From: Roseivirga sp. UBA6061
GTDB taxonomy: Bacteria > Bacteroidota > Bacteroidia > Cytophagales > Cyclobacteriaceae
DNA: 17,679 bases
NCBI GenBank assembly: GCA_002427745.1
Contig: DIYF01000120.1
Span: 1,876-19,554, forward strand
Reading direction: 5' to 3'
How positions within the stretch are numbered: position 1 is the first letter of the stretch; each line of letters opens with the position of its first letter. The notes under the pieces were generated by a model, which saw only the letters and a list, made by a program, of their open reading frames with translations, did no database searches and was not told the DNA's origin. This document shows positions 6,740 to 14,293 of the stretch, piece after piece. The position numbers were made by a program, and so were the translations under genes.

Positions 6740-7672
6740 TTATTCAAAAATCACCTCTCCCTCGCTGGTGCGGGTATACTTGAGCTCAAACATGCCCGAG
6801 AGATTGTCCAGTGCTTTGTCCAGGTCACCATAATAGAGCTCTCCATTAAATGGCTCTCCGGCATATCTGGCAGGTAACTCAATACTCACACCGTGATGCT
6901 GTTCCAGGTCTTTGATTACAGAGCTGAGAGGCTCATTATCGTATTGACTTATCTGTCTTACCCAATCGGGTCTTTCAGTACCCACTGTAAGCCGGGTAAC
7001 CTCATTCATTTCTGAAACCAGTCCCTGGCCGGCACTCAACAGCTCTTTGGAGTTTGAGGTGCTGAGGTCAACGCGTACTCTTCCCTCATAACAGTTTACC
7101 TTCAGCAGGTCAGTACCGAACCTTTCTACATCAAAGATGGTCCCGAGTACAGTGACAGAGCCACTTTCTGTATCCACTTTGAAGCTGCTGCCTTTTTCTA
7201 CGGTAAAAAGAGCGCGGCCTTCCATACTAAGACTTCTTTCTTCGTCCCAGCTACTTTCTTTGTAGGTGATGCTGGAATTGGCATCCAGTTCTACCTGAGA
7301 ACCATCGGGCAGTACATGACTGAGGGTTTCACCGGCCCCTGCAGAAATAGTCGTGGCACCGGAGGTAAGCAGGTTGTTTATAACGAAATATGCCGCTGCT
7401 ACAATAAGCAGTGAAGCCGCAATGCGCATAAGTGGCTGGAAAAATACCTGTCTGGCCTTCTTTTGTGGAGGCTCCCGGAATGCCCGGTCCATCACATCTT
7501 CCAAACCTCTGGATACATCCATATCGGGTAGCTTCCAGCGTTCAATGTCGTCTAATGCAAAGCGCAGATCGTCCAGACCGCCCTCAGCTTCCAATTGCTG
7601 TTTTTCTTCGGGGCTTAGTTCTCCGCTTAGCCACCGTGCCAACAATTTTTCCTGTTCTGCTTCGTTGCTCAT
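6740..7672 (-). CDS. FecR-family anti-sigma factor
   Basis: A 310-residue protein. Residues 1-80 form the cytoplasmic, acidic, helical anti-sigma part (LLARWLSGELSPEE at 10-23 is typical). One membrane span lies at about 82-103. The periplasmic FecR domain covers about 108-205 (GETLSHVLPDGSQVELDANS is its signature), and a DUF4974-type C-terminus covers about 245-310 (EPLSSVIKDLEQHHGVSIEL), an STN-like fold common in Bacteroidota versions. In the known FecIRA scheme the periplasmic part senses the ligand-loaded receptor through its STN domain and releases or activates the sigma factor. Its neighbours fit: the sigma gene ends 45 bp upstream and the receptor gene follows 255 bp downstream. Start is the ATG at 7672. 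Confidence 0.92.
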   Translation of the reverse strand: MSNEAEQEKLLARWLSGELSPEEKQQLEAEGGLDDLRFALDDIERWKLPDMDVSRGLEDVMDRAFREPPQKKARQVFFQPLMRIAASLLIVAAAYFVINNLLTSGATTISAGAGETLSHVLPDGSQVELDANSSITYKESSWDEERSLSMEGRALFTVEKGSSFKVDTESGSVTVLGTIFDVERFGTDLLKVNCYEGRVRVDLSTSNSKELLSAGQGLVSEMNEVTRLTVGTERPDWVRQISQYDNEPLSSVIKDLEQHHGVSIELPARYAGEPFNGELYYGDLDKALDNLSGMFELKYTRTSEGEVIFE

Positions 7673-7717
7673 CGTTTAATTGACGTCTTGCCTGTTATTT
7701 TGCCCCACCCCCGGCTG

Positions 7718-8287
7718 CTAAATTTTATGAGATTTAAATTCTTCTATGCGATTTCGCAGCTTGGTCAGGGCTTTGGTCATGCGTTTTTCTACCGCTGTAC
7801 TACTGATCTGGAGCATTTCTGCAATTTCCTTGTAGGTATAATTATCAATGCGATTCAGCAAAAAAACCTCTCGCTGACCTTCCGGCAGGTCTGAAATTGT
7901 CTGCTCAATGGTCTCGCGAAATTCTTCTGTTCTGAGTACGTAATAGGGGTCTTCCGTATTGCTGGTAGGGATAGGTTCTTTCTCAAATTTGAGCCTGACC
8001 TTTTTGCTTCGCGTCTGGTCTATGAACATCCGGTTGGCAATGGTATAGAGGTAGCCCATCACACTTTCCAGAATGACGGTGGCACAGTTGAGCCAGAGTT
8101 TTACAAAGGACTCCTGGGCGATATCTTCGGCCATATCCAGGTCGCCACATTTATAATAGACGAAGTTTCGCAGCTTTTGCACCTGCTTTTGATAGATGCT
8201 ATTGTAAACGTTTTCGTCACAGAGTGACGCTTCTGAATCGGAACTCAAGCGAGGCTTCTGGTTAGGGTGAAACCCGATGGACGCCAT
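7718..8287 (-). CDS. ECF (sigma-70 family) RNA polymerase sigma factor
   Basis: A 189-residue protein with the two ECF domains. Sigma region 2 spans about 28-98 (DMAEDIAQESFVKLW at 51-65, then GYLYTIANRMFIDQTR). Region 4 spans about 122-178 (ISDLPEGQREVFLLNRID, then the helix-turn-helix YTYKEIAEMLQISSTAVEKR). There is no extra C-terminal sensory domain. Size and motifs match the RpoE/FecI-like group that pairs with FecR proteins in Bacteroidota. It is expected to direct RNA polymerase to the receptor promoter once released by the FecR-like protein encoded next. The preceding terminator at 8384-8425 isolates it from the M20 gene, so its promoter should lie within 8288-8383; I could not recognise the box. 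Confidence 0.93.
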   Translation of the reverse strand: MASIGFHPNQKPRLSSDSEASLCDENVYNSIYQKQVQKLRNFVYYKCGDLDMAEDIAQESFVKLWLNCATVILESVMGYLYTIANRMFIDQTRSKKVRLKFEKEPIPTSNTEDPYYVLRTEEFRETIEQTISDLPEGQREVFLLNRIDNYTYKEIAEMLQISSTAVEKRMTKALTKLRNRIEEFKSHKI

Positions 8288-8383
8288 GGTGACTTACTGA
8301 GTGAAGTCTGAGGTTAGCAACGGGTCGAATTTCTAAACGAACTAAGATAAGGTTCTTTGCGAAAAGCATCTAATCGGCAGCCC

Positions 8384-8425
8384 AAAAAATAAGGAAGCCC
8401 GGCCAGAGATAAATCCTGACCGGGC
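8384..8425 (-). terminator. Rho-independent terminator after the M20 amidohydrolase gene
   Basis: On the minus strand GCCCGGTCAG pairs with CTGGCCGGGC (8416-8425 with 8397-8406; ten pairs including one G-U) around a nine-base loop. TTCCTTATTTTTT follows. It separates the M20 transcript from the sigma factor gene. Confidence 0.88.
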
Positions 8426-8428
8426 CAT

Positions 8429-8518
8429 GCATACCAACTTCATCAAATCTGGGGTCTGATGAAGTCCCGGATATGCAGCCATCTCTACCACGGGATGACT
8501 TCCTTAAAGGTCTTTAAG
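8429..8518. other. Additional hairpins in the M20 gene 3' region
   Basis: Between the M20 stop codon and the terminator there are two further clean inverted repeats: CTTAAAG/CTTTAAG (8503-8509 with 8512-8518), and CTTCATCA/TGATGAAG (8438-8445 with 8457-8464) enclosed by GCATA/TATGC (8429-8433 with 8472-8476). The transcript tail is therefore heavily structured. A role in mRNA stability or a 3'-derived small RNA is possible. No known riboswitch or RNA family was recognised. Confidence 0.5.
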
Positions 8519-8525
8519 CCGGGGT

Positions 8526-9971
8526 TTAATTGTCTTTACCACTCAAAGGTGGTGGGCCATCAGGAACAATACCCTTGTATACATAATCTCCTTTACGTTC
8601 TTTAAACTCTGCTTTCACTGCTTCCAGTAGCTTTTCATCTTCATACAGGTCTACCATGGTCATGGCCAGCGCCTTGGCAGCATAATCCATTCCTTTGTGA
8701 CCGATAGACATACCGCTACAAGCTACTACAGCCCAGGAGTGCCACGGGGTACCCTTGGGGGCGGTGGTGGCACCCATGCGGATGGTGGGTACTACAAAGC
8801 TTACATCGCCTACATCGGTGCTGCCACCCATGGGGTGTTCCTGAGTCTCTTCCAGCGGTTTAATGATGGATTCTATGCCTACCTGAGGTTTACCGGTAGC
8901 CGCCTGAATTTTTTTGGCAAACTCCTGCTCCGCATCTGTATACTGAATGGCTCCGAGGTATTCCAGATTTTGCTGTAGCCTGGCACCGCCTGCCCGGTTG
9001 ACCAGTATTTCGTGGATACCGGAGATCAGTCTGATTTTGTAATCAACATTGGCCATGATAGAAGCTCCTTCGGCAATACGCTCCACCTGCTTCCAGACAG
9101 CCACCATACCATCGCGCTTGGTATCTCTTACCCGGGTCCAGATTTTGGCATAATCGGGTACTACATTGACGACCTTTCCGGCATCCTGAATGTGATAGTG
9201 AATGCGTACTGTAGGCTTGATATGTTCTCGGTAGTAGTTAATGCCGGTGGTGTAAAGCTCCAGCGCATCTGAGGCACTGCGACCATTCCATGGATCGCCA
9301 CTGGCGTGGGCGGCCTGTCCGGTAAATTCTACCATAAAGTCTACCAGAGCCAGACTACTTTGTACATCGGCTTTGGTTTCTGCACTGGGGTGCCAGTCCA
9401 TAATGGCATCCAGGTCATCAAAGAGGCCGGCCCTGATCATCCAGAGCTTACCAAAGTATTTTTCTTCGGCAGGGGTGGCATAGAAGCGAACGGTTCCTTT
9501 GAGTTTACCTGCTTCGATTAGTTCTTTGATAGCAGTAGCGGCTCCCAGAGAGGCCGTACCAAAAAGATTATGGCCACAACCATGGCCGGGTGCCCCCTCG
9601 TGAAGCGGGCTCTTTTCCGGTACCTTGTTTTGTGAGAGCCCGGGAAGGGCGTCAAACTCGCCCATAATGCCGATTACAGGAGCTCCGGAACCATATTCTG
9701 CCACAAAGGCAGTAGGGATATCAGCGACACCGCGAGTGACCTTGAAGCCCTGTGACTCTGCATATTCTGCCAGCGCGGCTGAAGACTTTTCTTCCTGAAA
9801 GGCAATTTCTTCATAGGACCAGATTTTATCGCTAAGGGTGGTGAGCTCTGCGTATTTACTCTCTATGGACGAGATAACCGCTTTCTTGTTCTTATTGATC
9901 TTGGGCTTTTTCTGAGCGGCCGCAGGTAATGCAATTACCAACGCCAGCAAACAGCTAAGGAGTCGCGTCAT
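8526..9971 (-). CDS. Exported M20 family amidohydrolase, AbgB-like
   Basis: A 481-residue metallohydrolase with a signal peptide (1-19, ALPAAA-Q). Residues 31-470 match the M20D group that includes AbgB, the p-aminobenzoyl-glutamate hydrolase subunit, and have the same length class. Visible motifs are GIMGEFDALPGL at 101-112, the metal-binding GHGCGHN at 129-135 (Cys132, His134), ATPAEE at 165-170 (catalytic and metal glutamates) and MDWHPS at 191-196 (His194). The lid domain starts with FTGQAAHASGDPW, and a late TPWHSW supplies a further histidine. The reaction is hydrolysis of an N-acyl or peptide-like amide, here in the periplasm or outside. Export differs from cytoplasmic E. coli AbgB. 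No AbgA- or AbgT-like partner is nearby, so the substrate is open. A terminator follows at 8384-8425. Confidence 0.9.
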   Translation of the reverse strand: MTRLLSCLLALVIALPAAAQKKPKINKNKKAVISSIESKYAELTTLSDKIWSYEEIAFQEEKSSAALAEYAESQGFKVTRGVADIPTAFVAEYGSGAPVIGIMGEFDALPGLSQNKVPEKSPLHEGAPGHGCGHNLFGTASLGAATAIKELIEAGKLKGTVRFYATPAEEKYFGKLWMIRAGLFDDLDAIMDWHPSAETKADVQSSLALVDFMVEFTGQAAHASGDPWNGRSASDALELYTTGINYYREHIKPTVRIHYHIQDAGKVVNVVPDYAKIWTRVRDTKRDGMVAVWKQVERIAEGASIMANVDYKIRLISGIHEILVNRAGGARLQQNLEYLGAIQYTDAEQEFAKKIQAATGKPQVGIESIIKPLEETQEHPMGGSTDVGDVSFVVPTIRMGATTAPKGTPWHSWAVVACSGMSIGHKGMDYAAKALAMTMVDLYEDEKLLEAVKAEFKERKGDYVYKGIVPDGPPPLSGKDN

Positions 9972-10054
9972 GGTATTCCGGTTGAGAAGATTGAAGATAA
10001 GAAAAAAAAGCTTCGAAGTGTAAGGCCTATTTGACCAGGTGGACAGATTAGGTA

Positions 10055-10076
10055 ACCTCTTACCTGATTAAGAGGT
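10055..10076. repeat. Perfect 8-bp inverted repeat upstream of the M20 gene
   Basis: ACCTCTTA (10055-10062) and TAAGAGGT (10069-10076) pair perfectly around a six-base loop, 84 bp before the M20 start codon and 51 bp after the preceding lipoprotein stop. No T-run follows directly on the minus strand, so it is not a standard terminator. It may be an operator or a leader stem. The core CTCTTAC is shared with the inverted repeat at 13389-13408. Confidence 0.4.
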
Positions 10077-10126
10077 GTGTGGATATTATTTTGTTGTAAG
10101 TGGTAACCGCAGACTACCTATAGCCG

Positions 10127-10600
10127 CTATTTCTTTAACACTAAATCCGCTTTGTTCAGTTTTAGTGAGGGATTTTCACTTGAAGCGAGCATGGAACTGA
10201 ATTTATAAAGTCCGTCATCTTCTATAGCAAACTTGCCCATACGGCCTGAAAAACGCCATTTGGTTTTATCATTAATACTGGTTTTTACCTCACCCATGGT
10301 AACGTCTTTGTCTTCAGGGTCAAGCTGAAAAAAAGCGAGTGTATCGGCCTCTTTGGTGACCATAACCCTGTATTCAAGCCCTAAGGGACCTTCATATTCC
10401 ATATTCATTTCGGTCCATAGCTGGATTTTATCACCGGCTTTAAGCTCGAGCTCGGTGGTTTGAATATTGAGGTTTTCCCGGGTGGCTACTCTGTCAAAGC
10501 TCAGTCTGGCAACCTCTTTGGCAGAAATAGCGTCACAGCTGTATGAGAGGATGGCTGTGAGTAGAATAAGTAACAGGGTAGGGGGAGTGGATTTTTTCAT
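10127..10600 (-). CDS. Putative lipoprotein, function unknown
   Basis: A 157-residue protein with a signal peptide and the lipobox LSYSC (Cys22). The mature part is predicted to be beta-rich, with alternating segments such as KIQLWTEMNMEY and LEYRVMVTKEAD, and ends in LVLKK. No catalytic motif and no known domain was recognised. It follows the 10677-11258 gene by 76 bp on the same strand, so the two may be co-transcribed. The mature sequence carries no other cysteine. It is probably a small membrane-tethered beta-sandwich protein; no function is proposed. Confidence 0.72.
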   Translation of the reverse strand: MKKSTPPTLLLILLTAILSYSCDAISAKEVARLSFDRVATRENLNIQTTELELKAGDKIQLWTEMNMEYEGPLGLEYRVMVTKEADTLAFFQLDPEDKDVTMGEVKTSINDKTKWRFSGRMGKFAIEDDGLYKFSSMLASSENPSLKLNKADLVLKK

Positions 10601-10676
10601 AGTGACTCAAAATAGACATTCCCGGGAGATATTGATTAGTCTCATTCACTAAATGGAGGTGAGCAATCAGCCGAAC

Positions 10677-11258
10677 TTATTTATCGCAGCCTATCTTCAG
10701 TTGTACCTCGTCAAACTTTTTCCAAAGCGGGTCTTTTTGGTCTTGCGGGGAAAGCCTGAACCAGACGAGGTGTTTTTTCTGTTCAGGGCAGTGTTTGCTC
10801 TCGGCTGTTACATGGAGTGTAATGACAGATTTTTTGAAGAATGCTTCATAAAATGTGATCTGCCCAACGGCTCCGAAATCTTTTTTCGCTTTTGCAAATC
10901 TGAAAGATGCCTGAGTTTTTGGCAGATCATCACGTCCGCTCACGGCAGTCATCAGACCATCAAAATAAGCCCGCATATGAGATTCAAATTGCATTTGATC
11001 CAGTTTGGGAGCTTTGTCCAGTACCCATACAAAAGTATAGGTGAAGTAATCACTGGCGGTAGTGTCTGACCAGCCCTGGGCGAAACGAATGTCTTCAAAA
11101 CCTTTATAGGTAATGGACGGAGCAAAGCCCAATGGCATATTGATGATCTCAGGTCTCCAGGTGTCAGGTGCTGAGAGTACAGTTTCATGTTTTGATTCCT
11201 GTGCATGGGCCAGGTGTAGGCATAGGAAGAGAAGGAGAAACAGTGAAGACTTTCGCAT
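10677..11258 (-). CDS. Exported protein of unknown function
   Basis: A 193-residue protein with a signal peptide (1-19, cleaved after LAHA). The mature protein contains PEIINMPLGFAPSITYKG, then an aromatic stretch (DYFTYTFVWVLD), and resembles uncharacterised exported proteins that I associate with Bacteroidota but cannot name. Two cysteines in the mature part (157 and 191) could form a disulfide. There is no lipobox and no enzyme motif. The stop codon is 76 bp from the next lipoprotein gene, which suggests a two-gene unit, perhaps extended to the M20 gene since no terminator separates them clearly. Confidence 0.7.
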   Translation of the reverse strand: MRKSSLFLLLFLCLHLAHAQESKHETVLSAPDTWRPEIINMPLGFAPSITYKGFEDIRFAQGWSDTTASDYFTYTFVWVLDKAPKLDQMQFESHMRAYFDGLMTAVSGRDDLPKTQASFRFAKAKKDFGAVGQITFYEAFFKKSVITLHVTAESKHCPEQKKHLVWFRLSPQDQKDPLWKKFDEVQLKIGCDK

Positions 11259-11391
11259 GACGGACGGTGGATGAATTCCATAAAGATGGATTCTTTTCCA
11301 CTTTGCTCAAAACCTTTGTTCCCTCAAATCATCTTTGATTAGCAGACGTGGGTTTCGGGTATACGAATGTGCTATAGACAAGAACTAATGT

Positions 11392-12822
11392 CTAGTTGTC
11401 AACCCTGACTGCCTTGAGTCTCTGTACTTCAAAACCCATGACTTTACCGTCCTGGATGTCGAAGGTGAACCTGACACCGTCTCTGGCTACATAAAAACGT
11501 CCGTCACTTTCAGCATTCAACTGTATGGGCTCAGGAGAGAAGGCTGCATGTACAAAGAGGTGATCTCCATCTAATTTGAGCTCTACATCTCCCATACGTT
11601 CCAGCTTATACTTTCCGGTGTATTTCTGAAGATCAGCCGGGTCCATTTTTATATTTTCACGCTTATCCGGTTCAATGCCGGGAAGGCTGTATTCCTGAGC
11701 TACAGCCAATAACACTTCCTGCATGATGCTGCCATTGTCAGAATTCACCATCACTACTACAGCGTGCGGTTGCTCCCTCCAGGCGAATAACTGAGCACGG
11801 AAGCCTTCATCTGCTCCTCCATGGCCAAACATATGTTCTGAGGTTTGTGGTCCCAGACCATGGCCGTTCATGCCGCCCTTCAGCATTTCCTTTACTGATT
11901 TGTATTCCAGAATGCCGTCTTTTTTAGAGTTATTGATTTTCTGAATTTCTATGGCGTATTGAATAAGCTGGGTGGGGGTGGTCCAAAGTCCTGCTGCGGC
12001 CATTTCAGGGTAAATAGGCCACTTGCCTTCTACTTCTGTGCCATTACCACGATAGCCGGTGGCAGCGATGGCATGGTATTGCTCCGGTAATGGGTTTTCA
12101 AAAGTGCTCTTTTTCATGTCCATCGGATCGAGCACATGTTTTTGCATGGTTTCAGGGAAGGTCGTCTGCTCGGTATCCGTGATCATCAGCTGCATAATGG
12201 TGTAGCCGCCACCGGAATACATCCAGCTTTCTCCGGGCTCCTTATACACTCGTACTGAATCAGTATTTCCTTTTCCGTCCAGTACCTCAGCCGCAGTGGG
12301 AATTTTATCTCCCTTGTCGTAGCCGGGAAAGCCCCAAACTGTGAGGCCGGCTGTGTGATTGAGTATCCTTCTCAGGGTTACTTTTTCTTTTTTGGTAAAG
12401 TCATTTTCCGGCAGCTTCCATGATTTCAGGTAGTTATTGACATTCACATCCAGATTGAACTTACCGGCCTCAACCATTTGGTGTGCTCTCAGTGCTGCTA
12501 CCGGTTTGCTGATAGATCCTGCCAGTAACATGGTTTCGGTAGTCATCGGGCGGTTTTCACCCCGGTCGGCCATGCCATAGGCCCGGGCCCATTCCACTTT
12601 TCCGTTAGAAACAAAGGCAATGCTCAATCCGGGTATATTGAGCTCTTTCAGGCGCTTATTGATATTGTAAGTGGGGTTTTCTTCGCCCTCAATCTGGAGG
12701 TTACGCATCAGGCCGTTTTCAATACGCTTGATGCGGGCTTCGAGGTTGTTATCAGTTTGAGCATTCAGGGTAGTAACGCAGAGTAAAAGTGCGACTACAA
12801 AAAGTGAGGAAAGGTGTTTCAT
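11392..12822 (-). CDS. Exported serine hydrolase, class C beta-lactamase fold
   Basis: A 476-residue protein with a signal peptide (1-21, LNA-QT). The catalytic domain covers about 50-380 and shows all three active-site elements: the nucleophile motif SISK at 103-106 (Ser103, Lys106), YSG at 202-204 in place of Y-x-N, and HGG at 334-336 replacing the KTG triad. Further landmarks are ILNHTAGL at 153-160 and PGESWMYSGGGY. A C-terminal beta domain (about 395-476, DLQKYTGKYKLE onward) resembles the DUF3471-type accessory domain of esterases and D-amino-acid peptidases. Likely activities are esterase or peptidase in the periplasm; beta-lactam resistance is not implied. The macro-domain gene ends 48 bp upstream, so the two may form an operon. 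No clear terminator was found after it. Confidence 0.9.
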   Translation of the reverse strand: MKHLSSLFVVALLLCVTTLNAQTDNNLEARIKRIENGLMRNLQIEGEENPTYNINKRLKELNIPGLSIAFVSNGKVEWARAYGMADRGENRPMTTETMLLAGSISKPVAALRAHQMVEAGKFNLDVNVNNYLKSWKLPENDFTKKEKVTLRRILNHTAGLTVWGFPGYDKGDKIPTAAEVLDGKGNTDSVRVYKEPGESWMYSGGGYTIMQLMITDTEQTTFPETMQKHVLDPMDMKKSTFENPLPEQYHAIAATGYRGNGTEVEGKWPIYPEMAAAGLWTTPTQLIQYAIEIQKINNSKKDGILEYKSVKEMLKGGMNGHGLGPQTSEHMFGHGGADEGFRAQLFAWREQPHAVVVMVNSDNGSIMQEVLLAVAQEYSLPGIEPDKRENIKMDPADLQKYTGKYKLERMGDVELKLDGDHLFVHAAFSPEPIQLNAESDGRFYVARDGVRFTFDIQDGKVMGFEVQRLKAVRVDN

Positions 12823-12870
12823 ACAAGTAAGACTGAATCGGGATGAATAAGTTACCTAAAGCAGGTTGTA

Positions 12871-13341
12871 TTAAAAATCATAAACAGTGACCTCAATCTG
12901 AGACTCTATCAGAGTCCTGATAATCAGCGGCTCTATTTTCTCCCACTTTCCGCCTGCCAGCCCACAACCAATGCGAGGCATATGTACTGAGGCCTGAAGG
13001 GACGAGGCTTTTTCTGCGATAAGGGAAAGGCCGTGCTCTACAGCCCTATATCTTATGGGTGGATTTCCCTTTTCATCTTTCCTGATCTTATGCTGACCTA
13101 TCAGGTTGGCGATCCAGAGTTGATCTTCCACCTGAACAAACTGAACTTCCCCCAGAGCGAAGTTTTCTTCTGATTTATACCACTGGCGGTATTGTTGCTC
13201 AGGTGCTTTCCATCTGTTAGACAGGGCCAGCACAAAACCCCGGCCCCAGCCACCCATATCGTTGCATATATGGACGATAATCTTCGGACCGGCTCCTGCA
13301 GGGGCGGTGGCGTCTCCACGGGTATATTGTATAGAACTCAT
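12871..13341 (-). CDS. Macro-domain protein, TARG1/Poa1-like
   Basis: A 156-residue single-domain protein filling the length of a macro domain. The ADP-ribose pocket is visible as GDAT at 9-12, VHICNDMGGWGRGF at 23-36 (adenine and diphosphate loops) and MPRIGCGLAGGKW at 121-133. Relatives remove ADP-ribose from acidic side chains or process ADP-ribose 1''-phosphate. The eukaryotic TARG1 catalytic aspartate follows GCGL; here that place is alanine (Ala129), so the reaction may differ or the protein may only bind ligand. It is cytoplasmic: no signal peptide. No ADP-ribosyltransferase toxin such as DarT is adjacent, so a toxin-antitoxin role is not supported. The serine hydrolase gene follows after 48 bp. 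Confidence 0.87.
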   Translation of the reverse strand: MSSIQYTRGDATAPAGAGPKIIVHICNDMGGWGRGFVLALSNRWKAPEQQYRQWYKSEENFALGEVQFVQVEDQLWIANLIGQHKIRKDEKGNPPIRYRAVEHGLSLIAEKASSLQASVHMPRIGCGLAGGKWEKIEPLIIRTLIESQIEVTVYDF

Positions 13342-13388
13342 ATTGCTTCCCTGGCTTCTGATTTTAAATGATGGAAGTTAACCAGATC

Positions 13389-13408
13389 GTAAGAGTAATT
13401 CCTCTTAC
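13389..13408. repeat. Perfect inverted repeat upstream of the macro-domain gene
   Basis: GTAAGAG (13389-13395) and CTCTTAC (13402-13408) form a perfect 7-bp inverted repeat with a six-base spacer, 48 bp upstream of the start codon at 13341. The position fits an operator or the -35/-7 region. No consensus for a known regulator is recognised. Confidence 0.4.
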
Positions 13409-13527
13409 TTAAAAGACTATTCTTATCCGGGGTCTGCGTAAGACAGGGTATGCCATTTTCCGGTTCTGTGGTCAACCTTGCGGGAAACTCTATACCTGGC
13501 CCAAATCCGTGACAAAGTATCAGGTAT

Positions 13528-13560
13528 AAAAAAACCGGATGATATCCGGCTTATTTTTTT
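13528..13560. terminator. Bidirectional rho-independent terminator
   Basis: CCGGAT (13535-13540) pairs with ATCCGG (13544-13549) around GAT. A run of seven A precedes it on the plus strand and TTATTTTTTT follows, so T-runs flank the stem in both orientations. Its main role is probably to end the minus-strand lipoprotein transcript, whose stop codon is 16 bp upstream in transcription order. Confidence 0.82.
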
Positions 13561-13576
13561 GATGATTTGCGATTAA

Positions 13577-14158
13577 TCAGTTTACCTGAATTGTTTTAAG
13601 CCACTGAAGCAGGGCCTGTGCATCGGTAGCCAGATTGAACTGTTCCCAGTCACCTGCTATGCCCAGAACTTGTCGCTTATACATTTCTTTATCAGCGTCC
13701 CAGAGGTAAGTATACCATCCGAAACTTCCCATATCGGCAGCACGGTTTACGGGGTCTGACATTTCGCCATCAAGGCTGCCTGCGATCAGGCCTTCTTTTT
13801 CTTTTACGGTGCTTCTGGCTAATTCTCTTACCAGGGTGTTGGCCAGTTCAAAATTTTCAGCCAGGTCCTCTTTGGAGATGAAACCATCGTTATCCGGTTT
13901 GTTCCACTTTTCCTGATCGGGCATTTCGTATTTCCTGATTTTACCATGATTATCCAGAAACCAGCCACTGTGCTGGTAGCCCCAGGCATGGTTGACATAG
14001 TCTGATTCAAAGAGAATAGCCAGCTCAGGCAGTTGGCCTTCTTCTTCCTCGGGAATGACATCAGTAGATGGCTCGCATGAAAAAAGAAAAATGGTCAGAA
14101 TGAAGGACAGCCCTGCCAGAAAACTGCACTTGTAGGATGGGATCTGAGTTTTCGTCAT
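13577..14158 (-). CDS. Putative lipoprotein, function unknown
   Basis: A 193-residue protein with a signal peptide and the lipobox FLFSC (Cys28). An acidic linker (VIPEEEEGQLPE) leads to a compact domain with aromatic patches such as HAWGYQHSGWF and GSFGWYTYLWD, and ends in LQWLKTIQVN. There is no recognised family, repeat or enzyme motif. It stands alone between the terminator of valS (14222-14264) and its own terminator (13528-13560), so it is probably monocistronic. Localisation at the inner or outer membrane cannot be told from the sequence. Confidence 0.75.
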   Translation of the reverse strand: MTKTQIPSYKCSFLAGLSFILTIFLFSCEPSTDVIPEEEEGQLPELAILFESDYVNHAWGYQHSGWFLDNHGKIRKYEMPDQEKWNKPDNDGFISKEDLAENFELANTLVRELARSTVKEKEGLIAGSLDGEMSDPVNRAADMGSFGWYTYLWDADKEMYKRQVLGIAGDWEQFNLATDAQALLQWLKTIQVN

Positions 14159-14221
14159 TTGTGATTACTTGTGTTGTTTAGTCTGTTTGACACGGGCGGA
14201 CTGTTAAGGGTTGTAACCAAC

Positions 14222-14264
14222 AAAAAATGAGCTGATGAAACCCCTTCGGTTTCCCCAGCTCATT
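14222..14264 (-). terminator. Rho-independent terminator of valS
   Basis: On the minus strand AATGAGCTG pairs with CAGCTCATT (14256-14264 with 14226-14234). The stem extends inside through GGGAAACC/GGGTTTC, closed by a GAAG-type loop, and is followed by TTTTTTG. It lies 30 bp after the valS stop codon. Confidence 0.9.
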
Positions 14265-14293
14265 CTGGATAAATGTCAGTAAGTTTTTGGTGC

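Noticed and set aside
3983..8287. A true ferric-citrate (Fec) uptake system
   Set aside because: Only the signalling layout matches. No FecBCDE transporter genes are present and the ligand cannot be read from the receptor, so no fec names were given.
10055..10076. Terminator after the 10127-10600 lipoprotein gene
   Set aside because: The stem is perfect but no T-run follows directly in the direction of transcription.
11392..12822. Antibiotic-resistance beta-lactamase
   Set aside because: It has YSG and HGG rather than the class C YxN and KTG motifs, plus an accessory C-terminal domain; esterase or peptidase activity is more likely.
12871..13341. DarTG-like toxin-antitoxin module
   Set aside because: The macro protein lacks the extra DarG C-terminal region and no DarT-like gene lies next to it.
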